64,000 bases of DNA. Source: Bacillus sp. SLBN-46 (lineage in GTDB: Bacteria; Bacillota; Bacilli; Bacillales; Cytobacillaceae). Made by a program: the position numbers and the translations under genes. Below, piece after piece: positions 8,451 to 16,289 of the stretch (position 1 is the first letter of the stretch; each line of letters opens with the position of its first letter). The notes beneath the pieces were generated by a model. That model saw only the letters and a program-made list of their open reading frames with translations. It was not told where the DNA came from and ran no database searches. The stretch spans positions 4,533,001-4,597,000 of the forward strand of contig NZ_JAVIZM010000001.1 in the NCBI RefSeq assembly GCF_031453555.1, read 5' to 3'.

Positions 8451-9212
8451 TTATAAAAACGATAACACAACGGCAATGCCCGCTCCAATGGCAAATGCTG
8501 TTAGAAATGCTTCTGCCCCTTTGGATAAACCCGATACTAAATGCCCTGCCATTAAATCTCTAATTGCATTGGTTACTAAAAGCCCCGGCACCAACGTCAT
8601 AACAGAGCCAATAATAATTTTATCTAATTGATTTCCTAAACCCAGTTTAACAAACAATACAGATAGTAAGCCAATTACAAACGAGGCTAGAAATTCCGAG
8701 AAAAACTTAATTGGAACAAAACGATGAAAGTAAACAAAGCTTAGATAGCCTAACCCTCCTGTGACCATTGATGGGAGAAAATCATTCCACCCGCCATTAA
8801 ACATAATCATAAAGCAGCCGCTGGCTAATGAAGCAGCTGACACCTGATACTTAAAGGGAAAGGTCACATCTAAGGAGTCAATTTCTTTTAATTGCTTTAA
8901 TGCTTCATTTATATTCATTTCACCACTGCTGATACTTCTAGAAATGCTATTTACCATAGCCACCTTTTTTAAATCCGTAGACCGCTCTGAAATTCGTATG
9001 AGCTTCGTTTTAGTTGGTTCTGTACCTTCAGCTGAAAATATGATTCCGGTTGGGGTCACATAGCTGTGTGTCGTTTGAATTCCAAAGGCTGCAGCTATGC
9101 GCATCATAGTATCTTCCACTCGATACGTCTCTCCACCGCTTTGAAGCATGATTTTTCCAGCGAGTAAGCAGACCTCCATAATATCATAGGTTCCTTCCAC
9201 TTGATTCTCCAT
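8451..9212 (-). CDS. ThrE-type exporter, large half (DUF1212/YjjP-like)
   Basis: This 253-residue protein has a soluble N-terminal part of about 115 residues containing the family motif SGGETYRVEDTMMRIA, then five hydrophobic segments, among them SVMTLVPGLLVTNAIRDL. This is the N-terminal (PF06738, DUF1212) half of the ThrE family; the soluble part resembles a hydrolase-like domain in other members. It is followed after 11 bp by the small half and probably forms one transporter with it. Direction of transport (export) is taken from the family. It appears intact. Confidence 0.85.
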   Translation of the reverse strand: MENQVEGTYDIMEVCLLAGKIMLQSGGETYRVEDTMMRIAAAFGIQTTHSYVTPTGIIFSAEGTEPTKTKLIRISERSTDLKKVAMVNSISRSISSGEMNINEALKQLKEIDSLDVTFPFKYQVSAASLASGCFMIMFNGGWNDFLPSMVTGGLGYLSFVYFHRFVPIKFFSEFLASFVIGLLSVLFVKLGLGNQLDKIIIGSVMTLVPGLLVTNAIRDLMAGHLVSGLSKGAEAFLTAFAIGAGIAVVLSFL

Positions 9213-9290
9213 TAATACTCACCACATTATCTTTACATTTGTTACTTAGTTTAATCAAAATTAGGTTATGAATCAATTATAAGCCCAAAA

Positions 9291-9322
9291 AAACAAGTTC
9301 CTTATTAGCTTGGAACTTGTTT
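9291..9322 (-). terminator. Terminator overlapping the end of the HD-GYP gene
   Basis: AACAAGTTCC/GGAACTTGTT forms a 10-bp stem, and the minus strand continues into a run of seven T. The stop codon of the upstream gene (9305-9307) lies in the loop, so the last codons form one arm of the terminator. Confidence 0.88.
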
Positions 9323-10240
9323 TAAGTCTTCTTCTTGGAATTTCCCGTCCATAATTAATACTTTTTCAAATGCTTCAACAATAGATGCTTCGTAATAACG
9401 ACCTGACAATCTTTTTAATTTTCTAATCGCTAGAGCTGGGTCCATTCCTTTTCTATAAATCCTATCCGATGTCATCGCATCATATGTATCAGTAATTCCA
9501 ATGATTTGCGCTTCAAGAAGTATTTGGTCACCTTTAAGTCCATTTGGGTATCCCGAACCATCCAGCCGTTCATGATGCTGTAAAATAATTTCTCCTATAT
9601 GAGAATAATAGGTGGATTTAACCATTTCACAGCCGTCCGCTGAATGCTTTTTTAAGATTTCATATTCTTCAGTCGTGAGTCTTCTAGGTTTGTTTAGAAT
9701 TTCTTCTGGGACATTAATTTTTCCTATATCGTGAAACAAGGAAGCAAAGTATAGATTTTCCAATTTTTCTTTAGAAAGTTGTAATTGTTTAGCAAGTCTA
9801 ATTGAATATGTTTGAACCCTTGCACTATGTTGGTAGGTATATTTGTCTTTATCTTCTATTTGTTTAACGATTTTTGTTAGTTCATCAATACTTCTGCTTA
9901 TAAAATGAAAGGCTGGCTTAGTGGTAAACCAAATAAGCTTCATATTAGTCAAAGCTTTAAAATAAGATGCTTCCTCAAGATGATGTATATAAAAATAGTC
10001 CCCTGTTTTTAAGTGAATTTCAGTATCTTTTTCTTCATAAACACATTCTCCATCAACTATAAAAAAAAATTCCATTGTTTCAGGTTCATCACCTGGAAAG
10101 ACATAAAAAGTTTTTCCTACACTAATAGTTTGTAGTATTACCTCCGATCCATCACCTTTGGCAATCAAACTAAATTCTGAAGTTGAATCAATAACTTTTT
10201 CTAAAAATTTCTCGTTCGTTCCAAGGTAAAGACCCTTCAT
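9305..10240 (-). CDS. HD-GYP phosphodiesterase with N-terminal cupin-like sensor
   Basis: This is a 311-residue protein. Residues about 30-105 look like a cupin beta-barrel (VGKTFYVFPGDE, MEFFFIVDGE, LKTGDYFYIHHLEE), a likely small-molecule or metal sensor. The HD-GYP domain follows with HD at 170-171 (LFHDIGK) and HHERLDGSGYP at 222-232, all catalytic residues being present. It should hydrolyse cyclic-di-GMP in response to a ligand in the cupin pocket; the ligand is unknown. The cupin histidine pattern is incomplete, so metal binding is uncertain. It starts 18 bp after a gene for a small secreted protein and is probably in one operon with it. Confidence 0.85.
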   Translation of the reverse strand: MKGLYLGTNEKFLEKVIDSTSEFSLIAKGDGSEVILQTISVGKTFYVFPGDEPETMEFFFIVDGECVYEEKDTEIHLKTGDYFYIHHLEEASYFKALTNMKLIWFTTKPAFHFISRSIDELTKIVKQIEDKDKYTYQHSARVQTYSIRLAKQLQLSKEKLENLYFASLFHDIGKINVPEEILNKPRRLTTEEYEILKKHSADGCEMVKSTYYSHIGEIILQHHERLDGSGYPNGLKGDQILLEAQIIGITDTYDAMTSDRIYRKGMDPALAIRKLKRLSGRYYEASIVEAFEKVLIMDGKFQEEDLKQVPS

Positions 10241-10258
10241 TAAAAAACCCCCAGCTTC

Positions 10259-10684
10259 TTAATGACAAACTCGAATCGGGTCAATCCAAACCAACCTGCC
10301 CCCTATTTCCACAAGTGTCCAGTACGCTTCTGCTTGGATGCCCTTTTCTGCTGCCTTATTGATTGCATCAGTAGACATTTTCAATGTTGTATTATATAAA
10401 TCCGTTATTAATTTATCGAGATCGTTAGTAAATTGTTCTGTTCTTTCATTATATTTTGTGTCGCCTTCATCAAGTTTTTGGATATCACTTATGTACTTTG
10501 CTTCTAATTTATCGGCATCACTTACTGCTTTTGCAATTTTTTCTTCAATTTCATAATTCGTTTTTTCAATGGAAGCAATTACCTTGTCATAATCAGTACT
10601 TTTGGTTTCTGCTGCAAATGCGCTTGTTCCAAATGCTACCAATAAAAGAATAGAAATCAACATGGCGAATACTTTTTTTAACAT
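10259..10684 (-). CDS. Small secreted helical protein of unknown function
   Basis: A 141-residue precursor has a clear signal peptide (MLKKVFAMLISILLLVAFG...) with an AFA/AET cleavage site. The mature part is mostly charged helix with coiled-coil character, ending in a short segment GGRLVWIDPIRVCH that carries the only Cys. I do not recognise the family. The start has GGAGGT seven bases upstream. It is the first gene of a pair with the cupin/HD-GYP protein, which raises the possibility that the two share a surface or motility related programme. The upstream intergenic region is filled by the 52-bp repeat array. Confidence 0.75.
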   Translation of the reverse strand: MLKKVFAMLISILLLVAFGTSAFAAETKSTDYDKVIASIEKTNYEIEEKIAKAVSDADKLEAKYISDIQKLDEGDTKYNERTEQFTNDLDKLITDLYNTTLKMSTDAINKAAEKGIQAEAYWTLVEIGGRLVWIDPIRVCH

Positions 10685-10830
10685 GAGTTTACCTCCACTT
10701 TATAAGTTCATTATAGGAAATTGTACTCACAGTCATTATAATTGCTGAAATTATATATTACCACAAAAAATGCCATATTTTACAGAAAAATAATATAATT
10801 TTCTGTATTTCGACAATTATATCGATGTAG

Positions 10831-11216
10831 TATAAGCTACGTCTACTTTTCTCTAAAAAGCAAGCAAGAAAGTCGATGTAGAAGGCTCCTACGTCTACTT
10901 TTCTCTTAAAAATAAGCAAGAAAGTCCATGTAGAAGGCCCCTACGTCTACTTTTCACTTAAAAATAAGCAAGAAAGTCCATGTAGAAGACTCCTACGTCT
11001 ACTTTTCTCTTAAAAGAAGGCGAGAAAGTCCATGTAGAAGGCTCCTACGTCTACTTTTCTCTTAAAATAAAGCGAGAAAGTCCATGTAGAAGACTCCTAC
11101 GTCTACTTTTCTCTTAAAAATAAGCAAGAAAGTCCATGTAGAAGGCCCCTACGTCTACTTTTCACAAAAAACAGGCGAGAAAGTCCATGTAGAAGGCCCC
11201 TACGTCTACTTTTCAC
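10831..11216. repeat. Tandem array of eight 52-bp repeats
   Basis: The core CTACGTCTACTTTTC begins at 10837, 10889, 10941, 10993, 11045, 11097, 11149 and 11200, which is a period of 52 bp (the last is 51). Each unit also carries AGTCCATGTAGAAGG, so GTAGA and TCTAC can pair in a small hairpin followed by T-rich sequence. Units differ by a few bases with no variable spacer, so this is not CRISPR. The array fills the gap between the secreted-protein gene and the esterase, and the esterase stop codon lies inside the last unit. Fifty-two bp equals five helical turns at 10.4 bp per turn. Confidence 0.92.
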
Positions 11217-11955
11217 TGAATTTTTCAATGAAATGTAATGTTTTCTCAATGATTACTTGTTGGTCATTATCAAGCGTTGCCACATGATAACTCTCCTTCA
11301 TAAGATGAAGCTCTTTTACCGAAGAACTAATAGCTTCATAAATGATTTGTGAATTATTAGGTGGCACGACATGATCCTCTTCCGATACAAAAATCAATGC
11401 CGGACAGGTAATTTTATGAAGGTCTGCTTTTACCTGTTCCATAAAAGTGAGGATTTCCTTAATCGATTGAACAGGGGTCTTTTCATACGCTAATTCCTTC
11501 ACATCTGCTTTTTTAATATCAGACCCAATTGCATCTAAAAACCTTACCCCTTCTAACTGTCGGACAGGAGCCATTTCTGGAATATCCACAGCGGCGTTAA
11601 TTGGGATAATCGCTCGAATCTCAGGATACTTTTCAGCCATATAAAGAGTCAATGTGCCCCCCATCGAAAGACCAGTGACAAAAATCGTATCGCAGCGTTC
11701 TTTTAACCATAGGAATCCTTCTTCAATAGAAGAAACCCAATCCTGATAGGTGGTTTGTTCCATTTCTTCATAGTGTGTTCCATGACCTATGAGTCGCGGT
11801 CCACATACCGTGTAGCCCGCTTTCGCGTATGCCTCTCCTAGTGGCCGCATACTTTGGGTGCTACCTGTAAATCCATGTGATACTAAAATTCCAACATTGC
11901 TTCCCTCAAAATAAAACGGTTCTGCACCTTCTAATATTGGATATTTGCTGGTCAT
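11206..11955 (-). CDS. Alpha/beta hydrolase, monoacylglycerol lipase / Est30-type carboxylesterase
   Basis: This 249-residue cytosolic alpha/beta hydrolase has the oxyanion segment SHGFTGSTQSMRP, nucleophile Ser97 in GLSMGG, acid Asp194 in SEEDHVVPP and His224 in SYHVATLD. The motifs CGPRLIGHGTHYEEM and INAAVDIP, and the overall length, closely match the Bacillus monoacylglycerol lipase (H257 type) and Geobacillus Est30. It should therefore cleave monoacylglycerols or short esters. It lies beside no lipid gene here, although an acyl-CoA catabolic cluster occurs 13 kb on. Its stop codon TAG sits within the final unit of the downstream 52-bp repeat array, so its 3' UTR is the array itself. Confidence 0.88.
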   Translation of the reverse strand: MTSKYPILEGAEPFYFEGSNVGILVSHGFTGSTQSMRPLGEAYAKAGYTVCGPRLIGHGTHYEEMEQTTYQDWVSSIEEGFLWLKERCDTIFVTGLSMGGTLTLYMAEKYPEIRAIIPINAAVDIPEMAPVRQLEGVRFLDAIGSDIKKADVKELAYEKTPVQSIKEILTFMEQVKADLHKITCPALIFVSEEDHVVPPNNSQIIYEAISSSVKELHLMKESYHVATLDNDQQVIIEKTLHFIEKFSEK

Positions 11956-12090
11956 ACTCTTCCCTCCATCACATTATTTTTCCTCACTTAAGATGTATTC
12001 GCTTCCATTAAATAATTACCTGCCTGTGAATAAGTGATTTCTAGTGGATATGTTAATAAAAACTACATTATTTGTTGATATCCTTGATCA

Positions 12091-12123
12091 TAAAAAAACA
12101 ACCTATCCACAATGTGAATAGGT
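12091..12123 (-). terminator. Terminator of the ribose-type ABC transporter operon
   Basis: ACCTAT and ATAGGT arms (12101-12123) with a central loop are followed on the minus strand by TTGTTTTTTT. Confidence 0.85.
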
Positions 12124-12133
12124 GTCTATTATT

Positions 12134-13135
12134 TTATTTCTGTTTATAATAAGTAATCGCTAAAGCAAACGCTAGAACGGTTCCTTTTACAATATCCATG
12201 GCATAATACGGTACAGACATCATGACAAGGCCATTTTGCAGAATACCAATTAATACCGCCCCGATAAAGGTACCAAATGCATTTGGTTTACCGGCTCCCA
12301 GAACTGAAAATCCGATAAAGGCTGCAGCAACCGAATCCATGAGGTAGGGTGCACCCGAGTTAATTTCTGAAGTCATAACCCTTGATGCAAGGACAATTCC
12401 ACCGATTGATGCAAACAAAGCAGAGAGTAAATAAGCTGCCACTTTATATTTATTAACAGGGATCCCTGAAAGTCTTGCAGCCTCTTTGTTCCCTCCAATC
12501 ACATACATATAACGCCCATGTTTAGTATAGGTCAGAAAGATATGTACAAGAATGACGGTAATAGCCATGATGATAATAATCCATGGCACCTCACCAATTT
12601 TCGAAAAAAATGGACTGATTAATCCCGTTGCCATGGATCCATCAGGCATCACCATATTTTGAGAAACAGTCGCGCCTTTTGTATAGGTAAGTGCGGTCCC
12701 TTGAATGATAAACATTGTCGCTAAAGTCATTAGCATGTCTGGGATTCGTAACTTTACGATCATGAACGAGTTCAAAGCACCTACAATTAAAGAGGCACCA
12801 ATCGCAGCGATAATCGCGATAACGGTATTTTGAGAAAACCAAACAAACATAGAAATGACGATGGCATTCGATAACGAAGCAACCGAGCCTACTGATAAAT
12901 CGAATCCATCTACAGATAATGAAATGGTAATCCCTATAGCAATTATCGTCACAATCGAAATCGAGCGGAGGATATTGACGATATTACTGCCCTGAATAAA
13001 GCTTGGATTAGCCGCTGAAAAAATAAGAATAAGTGCAAGAATCGTGATAATGGTCCCGTATTTATATAAAAATTGAAACAACTCAAATGCTTTTTTTGTT
13101 GGGGTCTGATTCTTTGCTGTAATATTTGTCTCCAT
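12134..13135 (-). CDS. Sugar-type ABC transporter permease (RbsC-like)
   Basis: This 333-residue membrane protein of the RbsC/MglC permease family has about ten hydrophobic helices. Its conserved core ISLSVDGFDLSVGSV lies near residue 75, and GNKEAARLSGIPVNKYK, the coupling-helix region that docks on the ATPase, near 220. It should form the homodimeric channel of the importer together with the ATPase encoded just upstream; the ATPase stop and this ATG nearly overlap. The operon is under the SAM-I riboswitch at 15895-16065, which is unusual for a ribose-type system and points to a sulfur-linked sugar such as methylthioribose. This gene is intact although the ATPase gene is frameshifted. Confidence 0.9.
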   Translation of the reverse strand: METNITAKNQTPTKKAFELFQFLYKYGTIITILALILIFSAANPSFIQGSNIVNILRSISIVTIIAIGITISLSVDGFDLSVGSVASLSNAIVISMFVWFSQNTVIAIIAAIGASLIVGALNSFMIVKLRIPDMLMTLATMFIIQGTALTYTKGATVSQNMVMPDGSMATGLISPFFSKIGEVPWIIIIMAITVILVHIFLTYTKHGRYMYVIGGNKEAARLSGIPVNKYKVAAYLLSALFASIGGIVLASRVMTSEINSGAPYLMDSVAAAFIGFSVLGAGKPNAFGTFIGAVLIGILQNGLVMMSVPYYAMDIVKGTVLAFALAITYYKQK

Positions 13136-13136
13136 T

Positions 13137-14641
13137 TTACCTGCCCCCTGTGGAATAAAATAAAAGTTCTTCCTCGTTTGTTCGGTTCGTTTCTAACTCT
13201 TTTATTGATTCTCCATCATATAGAATGTAGACTCGATCCGTAATTCCCATAATCTCTGATAGTTCGGAAGAAGCGTAAATAATCGATTTCCCTCTGCTTG
13301 CCAATTCCGTGATTAGTTCAAATATGTCTTTTTTGGCACCAACATCCACGCCTTTGGTTGGTTCATCAAAAATATAGACATCAGCATCAGCTACCAGCCA
13401 CTTTCCTATTGCGACCTTCTGCTGATTTCCTCCAGATAGATTTTGAACCTTTGTTTCTTCAGAAGGTGTTTTAATTCCAAGCCGGCTAATCAACTGCTTG
13501 GCTGTTTCCTTTTCTTTCTTTCTATTTAAAAAGCTAAATACGTTTGTAAAACTGCCCAAATTAGCCGCTGTCAAATTGGATTCCACTGATTCAAGGACAA
13601 GAATTCCTTCCTTCCTGCGTTCTTCAGGCACTAATGCCATTCCATTTTTCACCGCATCATACGGGCTATTCAAAGTTAGTTTAACCCCATTAAGAAGGAC
13701 TTCTCCTCCAGTTAACTTTTCAGAACCAAAAAGCGCCTTGCAAAGCTCGGTTTTCCCAGCACCGACTAGCCCAGCCACTCCAACGATTTCTCCAGATTTC
13801 ACATGTAAATGGAAATCTTTAATTTTACTTCTATCTGAAAGTCCCTTCACTTCAAGAACTGTGTTTCCAATTCTCGTATTCTTTTTCGGAAACTGTTCCT
13901 CCAGCTTTTGGCCAAGCATGTGCTCCACCACTTGATTCTGTGTGTTGTCTCTGAGATGTTCTCTTTTACAACAAATTCTCCGTTTCTCATTACTGTAATT
14001 TCATCACAGATTTCAAAAATCTCTGGCAGGCGGTGAGAAATAAAGATAATCCCGACATTTTGTCTCTTTAATTCGTGGGCAATTCGAAAAAGCTCGGTCG
14101 TTTCTGTATGACTTAAGGGTGCAGTGGGTTCATCTAGAATCAGATACTTACACCGATTCGAGACAGCTCTAGCAATGAGAATCATTTGCTTTTCTGCTAG
14201 AGAAAGCTCACTCACAAGCTTTTTCGTAGAAAGTGTAATATTCATATCAGCCAGGATTTGTGCTGCTTTTTGATGAAGAGTCTTCCAGTTCATCCACTGC
14301 TTTTTTCCCATATGATGAACCGTGTCCATCAACATAATATTTTCCGCAATCGTTAAATTAGGAATAAGTGCCGTATCGACTTCTTGATAGACAATCTGTA
14401 TGCCCGCATCCTGGGCATCTTTTGGTGATCGGATGTTCAAAGATTCCCCGTCCAGCACAATCTCACCGGTATAATGATTATAAGCCCCTGAGAGGACCTT
14501 CATTAGAGTTGATTTCCCTGCACCATTTGCTCCAATCAATGCCTGGATCTTTCCCGTCTTTGTTGAAAAATGAACCTGATTTAAAGCTTTCACCCCTGGA
14601 AATTCAATAGTTATATTTTTCATTTCCAATGTTGACTGCAT
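13137..14641 (-). pseudogene. Double ATPase of sugar-type ABC importer (RbsA-like), frameshifted
   Basis: The sequence encodes two ABC ATPase domains that together match a full RbsA/MglA protein of about 500 residues, but in two frames. The first part (ATG at 14641, GGGGGG ribosome site 8 bp upstream) has Walker A GANGAGKST, signature LSLAEKQ and Walker B LILDEPTAP, and reads on out of frame to 13847. The second part (from about 13931 to 13137) carries GLVGAGKTE, LSGGNQQK and YIFDEPTKGVD. The break falls at ACAACACACAG (about 13938-13948): removing two bases gives ETTQNQVVEHMLGQ, the expected continuation. No ribosome site precedes the second part. It may be a true mutation, a reversible AC slippage or an assembly error; all other key motifs are intact. 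Confidence 0.8.
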
Positions 14642-14713
14642 GAAATTGTCCCCCCTATCAAGCAAACACTCTCTTAATCAAGTGAAAAAGAGAGTGCTTA
14701 TTGTAACAATTAA

Positions 14714-15823
14714 TTATTTATAATATTTTTTTAATGTTTTCATCCAATCTTCCTCGAATGCATCTGATTGGCCCCATCCTGAAATAATTTTTGATAGATT
14801 AACCATGTTAACAGGATCTTTAGACTTTTGAAGATTGTCTTGTGAAACTAGAGAAGCCTGCAAATCATAGGTTTGTGGTGTTTCTTCACCTGCAAGTTTT
14901 TTAGCAAGCAATCTTAAATCCACCGCACCAATTAGTTTAGGATCGACGGCAGCTGTGTATTTCCAAGCACTACCTTTTCTTTGAATCTCTTGAAGGTCCG
15001 CATTCGAAACATCAATACCATAGATTTTTACTTCTTCACGGCCCGCCTCTTTTAGGGCTCGTGCCGCACCAATAGCAAAGGCATCCCAAGTAGCAAAGAT
15101 GGCATCCAACTTTCCTTTTGGATATTTATTTAACATGGCAGCTACGGCGTTTTGTGTTTGAACACTAGTATCTGCAGCGGCTACACCAAAACGTTCCACT
15201 TCTTTAATTCCTGGATTTTTTGAAAGTACATCTTGGTACACTTTATTTCGTCTAACCATTGGCGGAAAACCGTCAACCCAAAGGTACGCAATATTGGCTT
15301 TGCCCTTCGTTTCCTTTACCAGCTGATCCAGTGCTAAAGTTGCCAATGCCTCGTCATCCTGTGATGTAAGTGTTACTCCCTCCACTTCAGCCAACTTTGG
15401 ATTAGAGTCAAATGTAACCAAACTTTTTCCTTTTTCGACGATCTTCTTTACATCGTTCACCGTCGCATCATCATCACCGTGTGAAATGATGAATCCATCA
15501 TAGTCCTGATCTAAAGCCTGATTTATCGCATCATGGAATTTTGCAGTATCACCGTTTGCAGTAAATACATCCACTTGCAATCCCAAAGCTTCTCCCTCTT
15601 CTTTTGCACCTGCTAAGAATTGAGCTGTGTGGTCGTCACCGCCAATTTTACGAATCACCTTAATTTTTAATTGGTCGCCTTTAAATTTTTCCGGTACGCC
15701 TTCAAGTGATACATTTTTATTTCCGCTTGCTTTCTTCGTTTCTCCCCCTGAAGCACACCCCGTGAGTAGCAGGCTTGCAGCCAACGTCGATACAAGCACA
15801 CTTTTGAAAATATTTTTTTTCAT
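14714..15823 (-). CDS. Sugar-type ABC transporter substrate-binding lipoprotein (RbsB-like)
   Basis: This is a lipoprotein of about 369 residues: signal MKKNIFKSVLVSTLAAS, lipobox LLTGC, then a periplasmic-binding-protein type I fold. Typical segments are AQFLAGAKEEGEALG, YDGFIISHGDDD and DAIFATWDAFAIGAARALKEAG. An in-frame start at 15856 adds 11 residues, but AGGGGGAG seven bases before 15823 fixes the start there. It is the first gene of the importer operon and follows the SAM riboswitch terminator directly, so its expression should rise when S-adenosylmethionine falls. The ligand is probably a furanose-like compound; methylthioribose, the salvage product of SAM metabolism, is the best guess from the riboswitch alone. 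Confidence 0.9.
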   Translation of the reverse strand: MKKNIFKSVLVSTLAASLLLTGCASGGETKKASGNKNVSLEGVPEKFKGDQLKIKVIRKIGGDDHTAQFLAGAKEEGEALGLQVDVFTANGDTAKFHDAINQALDQDYDGFIISHGDDDATVNDVKKIVEKGKSLVTFDSNPKLAEVEGVTLTSQDDEALATLALDQLVKETKGKANIAYLWVDGFPPMVRRNKVYQDVLSKNPGIKEVERFGVAAADTSVQTQNAVAAMLNKYPKGKLDAIFATWDAFAIGAARALKEAGREEVKIYGIDVSNADLQEIQRKGSAWKYTAAVDPKLIGAVDLRLLAKKLAGEETPQTYDLQASLVSQDNLQKSKDPVNMVNLSKIISGWGQSDAFEEDWMKTLKKYYK

Positions 15824-15894
15824 GATAAAGCTCCCCCTTTTTGTCTTTCTTACCAAAATAAACTATTCCCATTGGAGAAGTTTTTTTATGTAAA

Positions 15895-16065
15895 AATAAA
15901 AAACCTCTCCAGAAAAGAGAGGTTTCATCACAAATGTTGGACTACTCCTCTCTCATCTCTCAAAACATTAAATGTTTTGCAGGATTTAGCACCAATTCCT
16001 TTTATGGAACGGTTGCTGGGCGTCATCGGGCCAGTCCCTCTGCCACTCTTGATAAGAGAACGTAT
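15895..16065 (-). promoter_or_regulatory. SAM-I riboswitch (S-box leader) with terminator
   Basis: On the minus strand the leader starts CTTATCAAGAGTGGCAGAGG, continues ACTGGCCCGATGACGCCCAG CAACC and then GGTGCTAAATCC, which are the conserved S-box core elements. A GAGAGA-rich segment closes P1, AAAACATTAAATGTTTT forms P4, and the terminator AACCTCTC/GAGAGGTT with a T-run lies at 15902-15924. In this family SAM binding stabilises P1 and lets the terminator form, switching the downstream genes off. Here those genes are the ribose-type importer. Confidence 0.95.
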
Positions 16066-16230
16066 TATTGATTTAAAGTATTAAACTAAATTTAAACTCA
16101 CATTAACAAGTTGTCAATAGTATTTTTAATATTTTTAATAAAGTAATAACTCCTTTTTAATCACATTTTACGGAATTGGGAAAACTATATTAAAAACTAA
16201 ACCCAGTTATTGCTTTATTCTCCTAAGAAA

Positions 16231-16261
16231 TTTCGGTATGATTATATTTAGGAAACCGAAA
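16231..16261 (+). promoter_or_regulatory. Inverted repeat operator candidate upstream of MFS gene
   Basis: TTTCGGT (16231-16237) and ACCGAAA (16255-16261) are perfect inverted arms flanking AT-rich sequence that includes TATGAT and TATATT, possible -10 elements. A repressor bound here would cover the promoter of the efflux gene starting at 16290. No regulator gene is adjacent. Confidence 0.5.
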
Positions 16262-16289
16262 TAAATTGTAGAAAGAAGTGTTACCATCC

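Noticed and set aside
10831..11216. CRISPR array
   Set aside because: The whole 52-bp unit is conserved; there are no unique spacers and no cas genes. It is a plain tandem repeat.
13137..13931. Independent second ATPase gene starting at GTG 13931
   Set aside because: No ribosome binding site, an 85-bp out-of-frame overlap, and the two parts add up to one RbsA protein, so a frameshift is the simpler explanation.
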